This document shows, piece after piece, positions 35,101-44,771 of a DNA stretch of 64,000 nt. The notes beneath the pieces are model-generated. The model ran no database searches. It had not been told where the DNA came from and saw only the letters and a program-made list of their open reading frames with translations. The stretch spans positions 24,259 to 88,258 of the forward strand of contig NZ_JADEWG010000010.1 in NCBI RefSeq assembly GCF_015207735.1. The letters are read 5' to 3'. The position numbers were made by a program, and so were the translations under genes. The stretch's first letter is position 1. Each line of letters starts with the position of its first letter. The stretch is from [Phormidium] sp. LEGE 05292 (lineage in GTDB: Bacteria > Cyanobacteriota > Cyanobacteriia > Cyanobacteriales > Aerosakkonemataceae).

Positions 35101-37347
35101 CTACTTAACATATACACAGACAGGGACTCTTTTATAAGCAGGTGTACCACTGCGAGAATCGATATTAGCACTAAACAAAATATTAGCTTCAGGATAAAAC
35201 ATAAAAGCGGCTCCTTCACGAATTGCACCGCAAATAATCTCAAGATTATCTAATTCTCCAACATCTCCTTTGACAGAAACTCGTTGATGTTCTTTTAACC
35301 CTGCATTCTGCACATCCAAACGATTCATTAAAATACAATGACGATGTGGCATTCCCCGATATTTATCTTCCTGCTGATAAACTACAGTATTATGTTGTGT
35401 ATAGCTGCGTCCAGTACCTAAAATTAGGACAATTCCCGTTTGCTCTTCAGTAATCCCAAAATGGGTTTTAGTTGGTAAAGATAATTGCGGTAAAGGTGTC
35501 ACAAACATTTGAGCTTTACCGGAAGTTGTAGCGAATTTTGGTTCAATAAAAATCCGCCCCTCAATAGTAAATTCTTCTTGAGTTTTGTCAATAGTCGCAA
35601 TTTTTTGATAGCCGGGAATGGTTTTAGCAATTAATTCTCTAACATAGCTAGTATCTTGCAGTTTTCGCCAATTAATTGGACTTTCTCCATGTATACGGTG
35701 AGCAATTTCTGTGAGTAATTCAACTTCCGAAATTAAGTCAGCTTCAGGGGCTTGTAAGTGACTAGTTCCCACATCATTTAACCGCACAAAATTGTTGCCA
35801 GATTCAGTAGTAGTTTGGTGCGGATTTTCAAACCGATTGAACACAGGTAAAATTAAAGTTTGATGTTGAGCTAATCCGTGAAAATGCCCTAAGTTGGGTT
35901 TAGTAGCAACATAAAAGATAGTTTGAATTTGTGATAATGCTTGTTTTGCTTGTTTCAAATCGGGGTTAGCTGCATAAAGATTTCCCCCTAAACATAAAAG
36001 CGTGTCAACTTTTCCAGCTGTAGCTGCTTCAATTAAGGCACGGGTATTATAACCTGGAGTTTCACTTATTGGATGTCCTAATAATTGGGAGAGTGCTTGT
36101 TTGATTTCTTCTCGTAATTTCACAGTTACGCCCATTGAACCAAATCCTTGCACATTAGAATGTCCGCGAATTGGCATTGTACCTGCACCAACTTTGCCTG
36201 CATTTCCTGTAATCAAGGCTGTATTCGCAATACTAAAAACGTTGTCTACTCCATTACTATGCTGAGTAATACCCATTGCCCAAGCAAACACTACTCGCTC
36301 TGATGTACCAATAAAATAAGCTGCGGCTGTGATTTCTTCAACAGATAAACCACAAGTATTAGTAATCGCTTCCCATGAAGTTTGTTGAGCATAGTTTATC
36401 ACTTGTTCCCAACCGTCGGTGTAGGAAGCGAGATAGTCTTTTTTGATTAAATTCTGTTCAATTAATGATTTTTGTAACCCAATAAATAAGGCTACATCAC
36501 TACCAGGAATTAGTTGCAGATATAAAGTAGAAATGTCTGAGCCGCCTGTGAGGAGAGATTTAATCGGGAAAGCCGGAGAAGCAAATTTAACTAAGCCGAT
36601 TTCTATTTGGGGGTTAATGATGATAACTTTGCCGTTTCTTTCGCGCAATTTAATTAATTCATTCATCAACCGGGGATGATTTGCTGGGGCGTTAGAGCCA
36701 ATTAAAACAACGCAATCACTTTCTTTTAAACCTTCTAGGCTCACCATTGATGTGCCTGAGCCAAATACTTGTTTTAATCCAACGGTTGAGGGTGCGTGAC
36801 AGAGATCGGAACAATCTGCTAAGTTATTGCTGCCTAAGCTACGCATTAGCAGTTGCAGTAAATAAGCTGCTTCATTGGAGGAACGCCCAGAACTATAGGT
36901 AGCGATGCGTTCGGCTGGTTGCCGAAATGCTTTTGCAGCTATTTGGAAAACTTCTTCCCAGGTAATACGATCGTAATGTGTCGCGCCACTTCTCAAAATT
37001 AGGGGATAATTGAGTCTGCCTAAACGATCGCACTCCTGAGAATTTAGTTGTTGCAGTTGAGTGATGCTATATTTCTCAAAGAATTCTGGGCTAATGGCAG
37101 GTTGTAATTCAGATGCGATCGCTTCTACACTTTTAGCACAGCGTTGTAAATATTCTCCAGCTTCATTAACAAATCCACCTTTTTGTCCACCCGTTCCCCA
37201 AGCACAAGATAAACAAGCACTTTTATGATTGAGTGTTTGCCATAGTTTCAATCCTGTGGGAGTAAAGGTTTTTTCTACCCAATATTGAACTACAGGTAAA
37301 CCGCCGCCTACTGATGGATGAGATTCTTTGTCTGGAGAGTTATTCAT
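35101..37347 (-). CDS. FdhF/YdeP family molybdopterin oxidoreductase
   Basis: A 748-residue molybdenum-enzyme alpha subunit of the FdhF/YdeP group. Its first Cys region is SACLSCAWGTGGQKGGF, a CxxC only, instead of the four-Cys [4Fe-4S] motif of formate dehydrogenases, as seen in YdeP-like proteins. Molybdopterin-binding stretches follow: ITWEEVFQIAAKAF, TYSSGRSSNEAAYLLQLL, CHAPSTVGLKQVFGSGTSMV, VVLIGSNAPANHPRLMNEL and IPGSDVALFIGLQ, with a C-terminal dinucleotide-binding domain (LILGTGRSYTQHNT, RVSVKGDVGEL). The substrate is unknown; YdeP proteins have been linked to acid resistance. No partner subunits adjoin. Short inverted repeats flank it. Confidence 0.87.
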   Translation of the reverse strand: MNNSPDKESHPSVGGGLPVVQYWVEKTFTPTGLKLWQTLNHKSACLSCAWGTGGQKGGFVNEAGEYLQRCAKSVEAIASELQPAISPEFFEKYSITQLQQLNSQECDRLGRLNYPLILRSGATHYDRITWEEVFQIAAKAFRQPAERIATYSSGRSSNEAAYLLQLLMRSLGSNNLADCSDLCHAPSTVGLKQVFGSGTSMVSLEGLKESDCVVLIGSNAPANHPRLMNELIKLRERNGKVIIINPQIEIGLVKFASPAFPIKSLLTGGSDISTLYLQLIPGSDVALFIGLQKSLIEQNLIKKDYLASYTDGWEQVINYAQQTSWEAITNTCGLSVEEITAAAYFIGTSERVVFAWAMGITQHSNGVDNVFSIANTALITGNAGKVGAGTMPIRGHSNVQGFGSMGVTVKLREEIKQALSQLLGHPISETPGYNTRALIEAATAGKVDTLLCLGGNLYAANPDLKQAKQALSQIQTIFYVATKPNLGHFHGLAQHQTLILPVFNRFENPHQTTTESGNNFVRLNDVGTSHLQAPEADLISEVELLTEIAHRIHGESPINWRKLQDTSYVRELIAKTIPGYQKIATIDKTQEEFTIEGRIFIEPKFATTSGKAQMFVTPLPQLSLPTKTHFGITEEQTGIVLILGTGRSYTQHNTVVYQQEDKYRGMPHRHCILMNRLDVQNAGLKEHQRVSVKGDVGELDNLEIICGAIREGAAFMFYPEANILFSANIDSRSGTPAYKRVPVCVYVK

Positions 37348-37415
37348 CTGTGATTAACAATGGGAGATCTGATAATAGTTTATCTAATTAAGAGAGTTAG
37401 GAATTTTTTTTTGGA

Positions 37416-37486
37416 ACGCAGATGAATGCAGATGCACGCAGATGAACGCAGATGTTGGCGCAGCTTTCCCGCAGGGTACGCAGATG
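37416..37486. repeat. GCAGATG tandem repeat
   Basis: Units ACGCAGATGA, ATGCAGATGC, ACGCAGATGA and ACGCAGATG run from 37416 to 37454, with one more at 37478. The gap between the molybdoenzyme and kinase genes (37348-37742) otherwise holds only A/T-rich sequence and a phrase-like repeat CTTTGCGTCCTTTGCGG near 37527. Confidence 0.8.
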
Positions 37487-37715
37487 TAAGCATTAACTAC
37501 TTCCTTTATTTTCTTTCTTCGCGCTCTTTGCGTCCTTTGCGGTTCAAAAAAAAGATTAATTAAAGCAACTTTAGTGTAATTTATTAATCAAGTTGACAAT
37601 TTACATTACAGAATTTATGGATTGAGTATAATTTTCGTTATTCATCATAGCTAATTCTCTCCTCAAAACTCTCTGTGTCCTCTGGGTCTGGAGCGGTTTA
37701 ATAATCTTAAAAACT

Positions 37716-37740
37716 AACGACTGAAGTCGCTACAACGAAC
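37716..37740. repeat. GACTTCAGTC palindromic repeat, right of fdhF-like gene
   Basis: AACGACTGAAGTCGCTACAA continuing to 37740 is the inverted partner of 34953-34977 (22/25). It ends 2 bp before the stop end of the kinase gene. Confidence 0.75.
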
Positions 37741-37742
37741 GG

Positions 37743-39149
37743 TTATTCACTTGGCAGTCTTTTGATTTGAATTGGTAAATTTAACCAATCGCTGAGTTCA
37801 GCCGCCAGCCACTCAATTTCTGGTACAGTTAAGCCATGCCCAAATATATATTCTCGCCTTCCTGCCCAAATAGCGATCGAGCAACGATGACCTTCAGTTA
37901 CATAGATTAATTCTAATTTGCTAATCTCTGTTCTAGGCATGGGACGCAAATTATAATTAGCTAACATAGACATTCCGGGACGAAACTTGAATTTCAAGCC
38001 AAACAACTTGTAAATGAAGGAAATTTCTTGTTTATTTACAAGCAAAACAGATTTACCAAATAAACTAAAAAGTATTTCTGAGAGCATACCAATGCCAGCA
38101 CCCCAAAATGGTAAGGAGAATAATAAAAAGAACAGGTTCATGCCAAAGGGCGCAATGAAAAAGGCTGCGATCGTCCACATAAATATGCCGGAATTCCAAG
38201 CGATCGCAAATAAAATCAAAAATACGATATCCGGTCTTAATCCTGATTCAGAAATAGTAATTTCTAAATGATTAAAATTTTTATTTAGAATAACTTTGCT
38301 GCCTGATGGCTTTTTAGGAACTAAATAAATAGCATCTTTGGTTAACGGTTTTTCTAAAGCTGTTAATGCTGCTTCCGCTGAATTTAACCGACGGTTTAAA
38401 CTTGGCTCTGTTAACAATTTTAACCAGCGAGAAAAGCCCGGACTAATATTAGCAAATTGCTCAAATTCAATATTCAAATCTGTTTGAGGTAAATCTGCTG
38501 GATGAGTACCCGTAACTAAATAGATTAAAGTTGCGCCTAAACTGTAAAGGTCAGAAGCGGGAACTGCCCTACCGCCAAATTGTTCTGGTGGCATATAGCC
38601 GTAAGTTCCTACTACCGTAATTGTCCCAGATTCTCTAGCGGCGAGTGTTTGGACTGAACCAAAATCTACTAAATAAACTTCACCTTTACCACTTGTAGAA
38701 CTATTAGTCAAAAGAATGTTACTTGGCTTAATATCTCGGTGAATTATTGGTGGTTGATGTTGATGTAAATAAGTAAGAATTCTTAAAATATCTTTAGCAA
38801 TTTCTTGTACTTCGCTTTCGGTAAAAGTTCTGCCAGCTTTTAGGTGTTCTTCCAAGGAATTAGCAGGAATATAACTTTGAACTAAGGCAAATCCTTTGTT
38901 ATTCGGTGAGTTTACCTCAAAATAATTTAAATATCGGGGAATAGCAGGATGGGAAAGGTTTTTTAAGGTTTTTGCTTCCCGTTCAAATAGCTTGAAATCT
39001 TCCCATTCCAAATCATTACCGAAAGTTAGTAGCTTAATTACTACTAATTCTTGAGTTTGCTTATCCCAAGCTAGTAGAGTTCTACGTCCGGCTTTTTTCC
39101 CTAGTTGTTGGCGAATTTCGTAGCGTTCTTCCCACAAGGTATCGAACAT
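37743..39149 (-). CDS. Membrane-anchored Ser/Thr protein kinase
   Basis: A 468-residue eukaryotic-type kinase. N-terminal kinase domain (~8-265): [20 protein letters not shown] (an unusual, Gly-poor P-loop), VVIKLL with the ATP-binding Lys, catalytic loop [19 protein letters not shown] for Mg, and [13 protein letters not shown] as activation-segment end. All key residues are visible, so it may be active. After ~300 there are two or three hydrophobic segments ([20 protein letters not shown] and [20 protein letters not shown]) and a soluble tail with [15 protein letters not shown]. It stands between fdhF-like and pcyA, divergent from pcyA by 77 bp. Confidence 0.93.
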   Translation of the reverse strand: MFDTLWEERYEIRQQLGKKAGRRTLLAWDKQTQELVVIKLLTFGNDLEWEDFKLFEREAKTLKNLSHPAIPRYLNYFEVNSPNNKGFALVQSYIPANSLEEHLKAGRTFTESEVQEIAKDILRILTYLHQHQPPIIHRDIKPSNILLTNSSTSGKGEVYLVDFGSVQTLAARESGTITVVGTYGYMPPEQFGGRAVPASDLYSLGATLIYLVTGTHPADLPQTDLNIEFEQFANISPGFSRWLKLLTEPSLNRRLNSAEAALTALEKPLTKDAIYLVPKKPSGSKVILNKNFNHLEITISESGLRPDIVFLILFAIAWNSGIFMWTIAAFFIAPFGMNLFFLLFSLPFWGAGIGMLSEILFSLFGKSVLLVNKQEISFIYKLFGLKFKFRPGMSMLANYNLRPMPRTEISKLELIYVTEGHRCSIAIWAGRREYIFGHGLTVPEIEWLAAELSDWLNLPIQIKRLPSE

Positions 39150-39226
39150 TATTTTTTTCCATTATTGTCCCTCTTCGTTCTATTCTGGAGCAAGGCTTAA
39201 ATGTTGCACTTTTTATTATCCGAATA

Positions 39227-39961
39227 ATGTTACAAAATTTAAACCCTTCTCTGCGGGAACAACAACATCCCTTAATTCGCCAACTTGCTGATTGTATTGA
39301 GTCTACTTGGCAACAATACTTACAATTAGAACCGTATCACCTTCCAGAAGATTTGGGATATGTGGAAGGGCGACTGGAAGGGGAAAAGTTGACGATCGAA
39401 AATCGTTGCTACCAAAGTCCGCAATTTCGCAAAATGCACTTAGAATTGGCGAAAGTCGGTGCTTCTTTAGACATTTTACATTGCGTAATGTTTCCCCGCC
39501 CCGAATATGCTTTACCGATGTTTGGGACTGACTTAGTTGGTGGTAGGGGACAAATTAGTGCTGCGATCGTCGATCTTTCTTCAACTAACCCTGACTTAAC
39601 TTTACCAGAAGGCTACACAAATGCTCTTTCTGGATTGCCTGCGATCGACTTTTCGCAACCGCGAGATTTACCAGAATGGGGTGATATTTTTTCGGAATTT
39701 TGTTTATTTATTCGTCCGGGAAATGCAGAGGAAGAAACACAGTTTTTATCCAGAGTTCGTGACTTTTTAACTATTCACTGTCAGCAAGCAACTATTGCCC
39801 AACCTGTTGACGAACAACGCCGTGAGGAAATTTTAAAAGGTCAACGTTATTACTGCACTAAACAACAAAAAAATGATAAAACCCGCAGAGTTTTAGAGAA
39901 AGCTTTTGGTAATGATTGGGCAGAACGTTACATGACTACAGTTTTGTTTGATTTTGTTTAG
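39227..39961 (+). CDS. pcyA: Phycocyanobilin:ferredoxin oxidoreductase
   Basis: A 244-residue ferredoxin-dependent bilin reductase. It reduces biliverdin IX-alpha by four electrons to phycocyanobilin, the chromophore of phycobilisomes, phytochromes and cyanobacteriochromes. Conserved blocks: [52 protein letters not shown] (with the catalytic Asp) and the C-terminal [20 protein letters not shown] and [16 protein letters not shown]. Catalytic His in LHCVMFP and Asp in FGTDL are present. Length typical. ATG follows 77 bp after the divergent kinase start. It serves, by inference, the photoreceptors in the window. Confidence 0.97.
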   Translation: MLQNLNPSLREQQHPLIRQLADCIESTWQQYLQLEPYHLPEDLGYVEGRLEGEKLTIENRCYQSPQFRKMHLELAKVGASLDILHCVMFPRPEYALPMFGTDLVGGRGQISAAIVDLSSTNPDLTLPEGYTNALSGLPAIDFSQPRDLPEWGDIFSEFCLFIRPGNAEEETQFLSRVRDFLTIHCQQATIAQPVDEQRREEILKGQRYYCTKQQKNDKTRRVLEKAFGNDWAERYMTTVLFDFV

Positions 39962-39995
39962 GTTTTTTGGATGGACTAGAACCTTAAATTGTAGA

Positions 39996-40023
39996 GTAGA
40001 GACGTTGTATACAACGTCTCTAC
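39996..40023. repeat. GTAGAGACG palindromic repeat, copy 1
   Basis: A perfect 28-bp palindrome with half-site GTAGAGACGTTGTA. It lies between convergent pcyA and GT4 genes and may act as a bidirectional terminator. The same outer arms (GTAGAGACGTT/AACGTCTCTAC) occur at 52878-52905 with a different but still palindromic centre. Confidence 0.9.
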
Positions 40024-40033
40024 AACTGCTTCC

Positions 40034-41497
40034 TTACGATGCTTTAACTAGACTCTTAGCAACAGTTTGACTAGTAGCAGCAACAGTTACAGATTGTTTA
40101 ATGGGTAACTGAGGATGATAGAAAGATGGGTGAAGCAAAGATTGTGCTAATAAACGACGATAGAGGTCGCTGAGTTGAATTGCAACACCCGTCCAACTAA
40201 AGTTTTGTTGTACTCTTAATGATGCTTGTTTGCGGAGTTTTTGCGCCCAAATTTCGTCGGCTAAAATGCGATCGATCGCACCAGCAAAAGCCTCCACATT
40301 TTGCGGCGGAACTAACAACCCAGTTTCTTCTGGCATCACTGTAAACCGCAAACCTCCAACATCAGAAGCCACCACAGGCGTACCGCAAGCCATCGCTTCA
40401 ATTGCTACTAAACCAAAAGGTTCGTAATGACTGGGAATTACACAAACATCAGCCGCAGTGTAATACAAAGGTAGCAAATCATGACCAATTCGCCCAGCAA
40501 AGATGGTATTGTTTACTAATCCTAATTCTTTAACAATACCCTCAATTCTTTGTCTTTCTAAACCGTCTGATTGGTCTGGTTCACTGCCACCGACAATCAC
40601 TAATTTTAGATTAGCGTAGGGATGTAATTTTTCTGATTGTTGGGTTTCAATTTTGTCTTTAAGTTTGGCGCAAGCACGGACTAAAGTTTCAATTCCTTTA
40701 CGTCGATCGAAACGTCCCACATATAAAACAATTTGTTCGTTAGGATCGAAACCTAGTGCTGCCCTTGCGTCTGCTTTTGGCATAGTAATACGGAAGTTTT
40801 CAATGTCAGTACCGCAAGGAATAACTTCAATATTACCTGCTTGAGATACCAAGGTGCGAAGCATTTCTTCCTCTTGGGGACTGGTGGCAACTATGCAGTT
40901 TGCTTGTTCTAAAATTTGCTTTTCAACTGCTAGTCTAGTTTCGGCAATTGCAGGTTTTTTCCCTGTTGTTTGATATTTAACTGCGCCAAGGGAATGATAA
41001 GTGTGAATAAGCTGAATGTTACTGCGTTTTTGTAACTGCAAACCTATCCAAGCAGAAAGCCAATAATTAGTATGAACTAAGGGATAATTTGTGCCTTCTT
41101 TAACTTGAAATTTTTGGAATGCTTCGACAAATTCTGGCATATATTCCAGCAAGCGATCGCGCCCAATAAACTCCTGTGGCCCCGCTACTAAGCGAATTGT
41201 GCGACAATGAGGCGAATGTTGCACAATGGTTGCATCTTCCGGGTGTACTTTGCGCGTGAACATATCGACTTGCCAACCTAATTTGGCTAAAGCTTCACCC
41301 ACTTGACGCACATATACATTTTGACCGCCTGCTTCTTCTTTGCCAATTTCCGCAGCGGGATCGCCATGATCGGAAATTAAGGCGATCGCTTGTCGAGAAG
41401 GAACATCTATTTTTGTAGCGGCAAAATGTGTTTTTGGCGGTAAGGAAGATTTACCCTGAGAATGTTTAGTAGAGGACTGTAAAGAAACTTTAGTCAT
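40034..41497 (-). CDS. GT4 family glycosyltransferase
   Basis: A 487-residue GT-B glycosyltransferase. The N-terminal domain carries ALISDHGDPAAEIGKEEAGG then QNVYVRQVGEALAKLGWQVD, a motif of GT4 enzymes related to sucrose-phosphate synthase and MshA. The C-terminal domain has VLYVGRFDRRKGIETLVRA, and the donor site EPFGLVAIEAMACGTPVVAS with ETGLLVPP. N-terminal ~35 residues are polar and variable (a Ser/Lys-rich extension). The acceptor and sugar are uncertain; sucrose or exopolysaccharide metabolism are possible. It is convergent with pcyA and tandem with a second GT4. Confidence 0.9.
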   Translation of the reverse strand: MTKVSLQSSTKHSQGKSSLPPKTHFAATKIDVPSRQAIALISDHGDPAAEIGKEEAGGQNVYVRQVGEALAKLGWQVDMFTRKVHPEDATIVQHSPHCRTIRLVAGPQEFIGRDRLLEYMPEFVEAFQKFQVKEGTNYPLVHTNYWLSAWIGLQLQKRSNIQLIHTYHSLGAVKYQTTGKKPAIAETRLAVEKQILEQANCIVATSPQEEEMLRTLVSQAGNIEVIPCGTDIENFRITMPKADARAALGFDPNEQIVLYVGRFDRRKGIETLVRACAKLKDKIETQQSEKLHPYANLKLVIVGGSEPDQSDGLERQRIEGIVKELGLVNNTIFAGRIGHDLLPLYYTAADVCVIPSHYEPFGLVAIEAMACGTPVVASDVGGLRFTVMPEETGLLVPPQNVEAFAGAIDRILADEIWAQKLRKQASLRVQQNFSWTGVAIQLSDLYRRLLAQSLLHPSFYHPQLPIKQSVTVAATSQTVAKSLVKAS

Positions 41498-41915
41498 GAC
41501 TTCACCTCTTTAGTCATTGGTGGTTAGTCATTAATCAATAGTGATTCTTAGTTCATTGAAAAACAGTGAACTCAATTCAAAGAATCATTATTGACGAATG
41601 ACTGTGTTTGGAAAAACTTAGTGCAAGTTTTGGATGTCAAATGTCCTAGATGTAGCTAAAATCGCTGAAAAATTGGTGCTATTAATTAAAGAAATCTCGC
41701 AAAAGGAATTTAGTAAAATTACAGGTTAACTGCAATTTTAGATTTTAGATTTTAGATTTTAGATTTTGGGCTTAGATCCCAAGATAGACGATCGGAATAA
41801 TCTAAAATACCTACTACGCACACGCTCCGCGAACGTCAATCCTGAATCTTCAAGCCCTTTACCCTTATGGACGGGGTAAATCCAAAATCAAAAATCAAAA
41901 ATCACTTGAGTCTCG
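41498..41915. other. Repeat-rich gap between two GT4 genes
   Basis: 418 bp with no convincing gene. It contains TGGTTAGTCATTAATCAATA-like direct repeats near 41520, a (TTTTAGA) tandem run at 41736-41768, a GCTCCGCGAACGTCAATCCT stretch near 41826, and AATCAAAAATCAAAAATCA near 41886. Confidence 0.7.
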
Positions 41916-42998
41916 CTAATTTGTCTTGCTTAAAAGTGGTGTATGTAAATGTCCGTTGGTGCGTTCAAACCGTCCAGCTAAAATTTGTTGATAAACTGCT
42001 TCGTAACCATTGGTCATTTGTTTGACGCTGAAGTTGTTAACAATGTGTTCCCGGCAAGCATGGCGATCGATCTGTCCAATCTTCTCCACAGCACTAATAC
42101 ATTCTGCCACGTCCTTGCACAAGAAACCTGTCTTGCCATCAGCAATTAATTCGGTGGTTGAACCTAAATTCATCGCAACTACTGGTGTACCAGCTGCCAT
42201 AGATTCAACCATGACTAAACCAAAAGGTTCGCGCCAAGTAATGGGGAATAAAGTGGCAAGTGCCCTACCCATTAATTGATTCTTTTGATAGTGATTTGCT
42301 TCTCCTGTGTATTGAATTTGTTCGCCGTCAATGTGGGGTTTAATTTCGGTTTCAAAATATTCCACATCAACCGCATCAACTTTACCCGCCATTATTAGTG
42401 GTAAACCTACGGCTTTAGCAATCGCGATCGCATGATGTGGCCCTTTTTCTGGCGACATCCGACCCAAAAAAGCTAAATATGGTGGTTCATCAGGTTGGGG
42501 ATAAAACTTATGACTATCAACGTCAATTCCGTTGTAAACCGTTGCTACATAATTTAACCCTAATCTAGATTCCTTTTGTGTATGGGAAATGCTGATGTAA
42601 GGTTGTTCTTTAGCGTATGTAAAGATTTTTTCGTGATCGGGAGTAAAAATTCCATGCAAAGTGTGAACGGTGGGAGTTTTTACCAGTTTGGCATAAGGTA
42701 ATGCCGCATGACCCATGTGTGAATGAATGATGTCAAACTCTGATGCCCGTTCATACACTTGACTCAGTTGCAGCATTTCATAAACGCTGTATTCTTTCAC
42801 ACTAGGATCGAGCCTAATCGCACGAGGATGTACTGATTCAATCTTAGCCAGACTAATAGAATCTCCTGATGCAAATAGGGTTACTTCATGCCCCCGGCGA
42901 ACTAGCTCATCAGTTAAGAGACTGACTACCAATTCAATTCCGCCGTATGCTGGTGGTGGCACTCTTTCCCAGAGTGGCGCAACCTGAGCAATCCGCAT
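41916..42998 (-). CDS. GT4 family glycosyltransferase
   Basis: A 360-residue GT-B glycosyltransferase. RIAQVAPLWERVPPPAYGGI with ELVVSLLTDELVRRGHEVTL shows the GT4 N-terminal domain; HSHMGHAALPYA and HTLHGIFTPDHEK contribute acceptor-site residues. The donor domain has YLAFLGRMSPEKGPHHAIAI, and REPFGLVMVESMAAGTPVVA gives the Glu-x7-Glu motif. Length typical for this subtype. Tandem with the preceding GT4 gene but 418 bp apart, so co-regulation is not certain. Substrate unknown. Confidence 0.92.
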   Translation of the reverse strand: MRIAQVAPLWERVPPPAYGGIELVVSLLTDELVRRGHEVTLFASGDSISLAKIESVHPRAIRLDPSVKEYSVYEMLQLSQVYERASEFDIIHSHMGHAALPYAKLVKTPTVHTLHGIFTPDHEKIFTYAKEQPYISISHTQKESRLGLNYVATVYNGIDVDSHKFYPQPDEPPYLAFLGRMSPEKGPHHAIAIAKAVGLPLIMAGKVDAVDVEYFETEIKPHIDGEQIQYTGEANHYQKNQLMGRALATLFPITWREPFGLVMVESMAAGTPVVAMNLGSTTELIADGKTGFLCKDVAECISAVEKIGQIDRHACREHIVNNFSVKQMTNGYEAVYQQILAGRFERTNGHLHTPLLSKTN

Positions 42999-43612
42999 AA
43001 TAAACCTCCTAAAATCGAAAATTTCCAGTTGGAAGCACCTGCTTTTTTTGACTTCGGAGTGCGATCGAGCGACTCACTTGCACTAGAACTAGGGTTAGCG
43101 TTAAGCACCAAACTTTTGCGAGAATTTAATCTGAATTTTATATTTTCTAATCACTTCTCCGCCAATCACCCAAGTAGGGAAATCCCTACCTCTAAAAGTC
43201 AAAAAATGTATTTGATTTAACTGATTTTTTTCCACTTTTACCCTTATTGCCATCTATCTTCGGGCACAAAGCTCAATAAAACTAGCGGTATAAATCAGGT
43301 AATAAACAGATTTAATAGCTGTGAAACTACTGGAAATAAAGGGCGAAACAGCTTTAAGAGGTAAGAAATATTTAGTTCGTGCTGCGGCTAAGGAAGATAG
43401 CTCCTAAATTTACTATATTTCATGTTCGGTAAATACTACCTCCAAGGGGAGTAAAACAGCATAAGAAAGGTTAATTAGAAACGAAAATCTATCTCTTTAG
43501 TCATGAATTTTGTTTTCGAGACCGTAGCCAAGGGGGTAGGGAGAGGAGGAAAATAACTTTCTCTTCTTTCCAAAATAGGTAATTTTGATCAAAAAATCAA
43601 AAACAGGAAGAA
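42999..43612. other. Long intergenic region
   Basis: 614 bp between two minus-strand genes. It contains a short GTG-started frame at 43321-43407 (MKLLEIKGETALRGKKYLVR, 28 residues in all) without a good ribosome-binding site, which I do not call as a gene. The rest is A/T-rich and probably carries the promoter of the GT4 gene. No repeats of note. Confidence 0.4.
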
Positions 43613-44518
43613 TTATTTCTTTGTTTTATTAGCAGGTTTATTACCAGGCTTAGCTCCTGGTTTAGCTGCGTCGTTGCCGGGAGCTTTGGCTCCAGGGGGT
43701 GCTGGGGGTCGTCTCATTGGTGGTGGTGGTGGGGCTGCTGGTGCTGGGCCACCTGCGGGTTTAGGCACATCTCTACGGGTGGCAAAGCTAACATTAACAC
43801 CATCATTCAATTGCTCTAACACTAGCAGCGGTGTGGGTTTAGCCTTCTGATCCCATTCCATGTGGACAATCCGACCTTGAATTGTCGGTTGCCAATTATC
43901 ATTATCTTCACTAGGACTCAAGAAAGTTTCGATACAATCAATAATTTGATTGATTGTGGCAGAAGTAGCTTGGGTGGGTAATTTCATCAGCCGAATTTGA
44001 ATTCGGAACAACACAGCCTTTTTAGCTTTGACTCCTTCTACAGGTAAATACTCAACATCAAACATTTCATCAACTTGTCTTCCAGAAGCACTGGCAATAC
44101 CTACAGCTGTTTGTTGAGCTTGGTTGGGGCGGAGAGCAACGGCTATTTTCTCCTTCACTTTCACCTTGATTTGATTGACAATGGCAAAGTGGAATACTTC
44201 TTCTGCCATCCGCATTCGTAAATAATCTAAGTTAAACTCTCTGGAATAAACCAAGTCTGGATTAGTTTCCATCTTGCGAATCGTTTCCAGAGCTAACTTT
44301 AATTTTTTGTCTAGCTCTTTGATGCGGAAATCTTCAAATCTAACTTTTTTATTCAATTTATCGATCTGAAGCTTGGAATATACGCCTAAAGCTACTAGCA
44401 GTAAAGCTAAACCTCCAGAAACTCCCATCCAGATGTCAAATGATGAATCGGTGGGATTAGGTTTTTTGGCAGGGGTTTGGGCTAACAGGGGATCTACGAG
44501 AATAATTGAAGCTGACAT
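43613..44518 (-). CDS. Conserved protein with one membrane helix and Pro/Ala-rich tail
   Basis: A 301-residue protein of unknown function. N-terminal hydrophobic segment then a clear helix at ~32-48 (WMGVSGGLALLLVALGVYSK), a coiled coil (FRIKELDKKLKLALETIRKM), a globular alpha/beta domain with EVFHFAIVNQIKVKVKEKIA and VLFRIQIRLMKLPTQAT, and a low-complexity C-terminus (PAAPPPPPMRRPPAPPGAKA, then Lys/Pro/Gly/Asn). The design suggests a membrane-tethered structural or scaffold protein. A typical cyanobacterial family is likely, but I do not recognise it. Confidence 0.6.
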   Translation of the reverse strand: MSASIILVDPLLAQTPAKKPNPTDSSFDIWMGVSGGLALLLVALGVYSKLQIDKLNKKVRFEDFRIKELDKKLKLALETIRKMETNPDLVYSREFNLDYLRMRMAEEVFHFAIVNQIKVKVKEKIAVALRPNQAQQTAVGIASASGRQVDEMFDVEYLPVEGVKAKKAVLFRIQIRLMKLPTQATSATINQIIDCIETFLSPSEDNDNWQPTIQGRIVHMEWDQKAKPTPLLVLEQLNDGVNVSFATRRDVPKPAGGPAPAAPPPPPMRRPPAPPGAKAPGNDAAKPGAKPGNKPANKTKK

Positions 44519-44771
44519 TAGTCTAATCCTACTGGGAACTAGGTAACTACTTATAGAATGCCCGTTAAAGAGGTAATTGCATCAACAAAGTCAATGAAAG
44601 TAAAGAAATATAAATAAATCAGTAATTTCACTGAAAGTTTTACTTGTTTAGCTAATCTAATATACACCTCAGCAAACTAGAGGCAAGCTATGTCTAGCAA
44701 TAACATATTGTACAGAAAAAAACCAAGAGTAAATTCTACGATTTAGGATAAATATAATTGGATTATTCAAT

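Noticed and set aside
40034..42998. Sucrose synthesis operon
   Set aside because: Both genes are general GT4 enzymes, separated by 418 bp, with no sucrose-phosphate phosphatase nearby.
43321..43407. 28-residue GTG-started frame (MKLLEIKGETALRG)
   Set aside because: Protein-like composition but no ribosome-binding site and no support from context.
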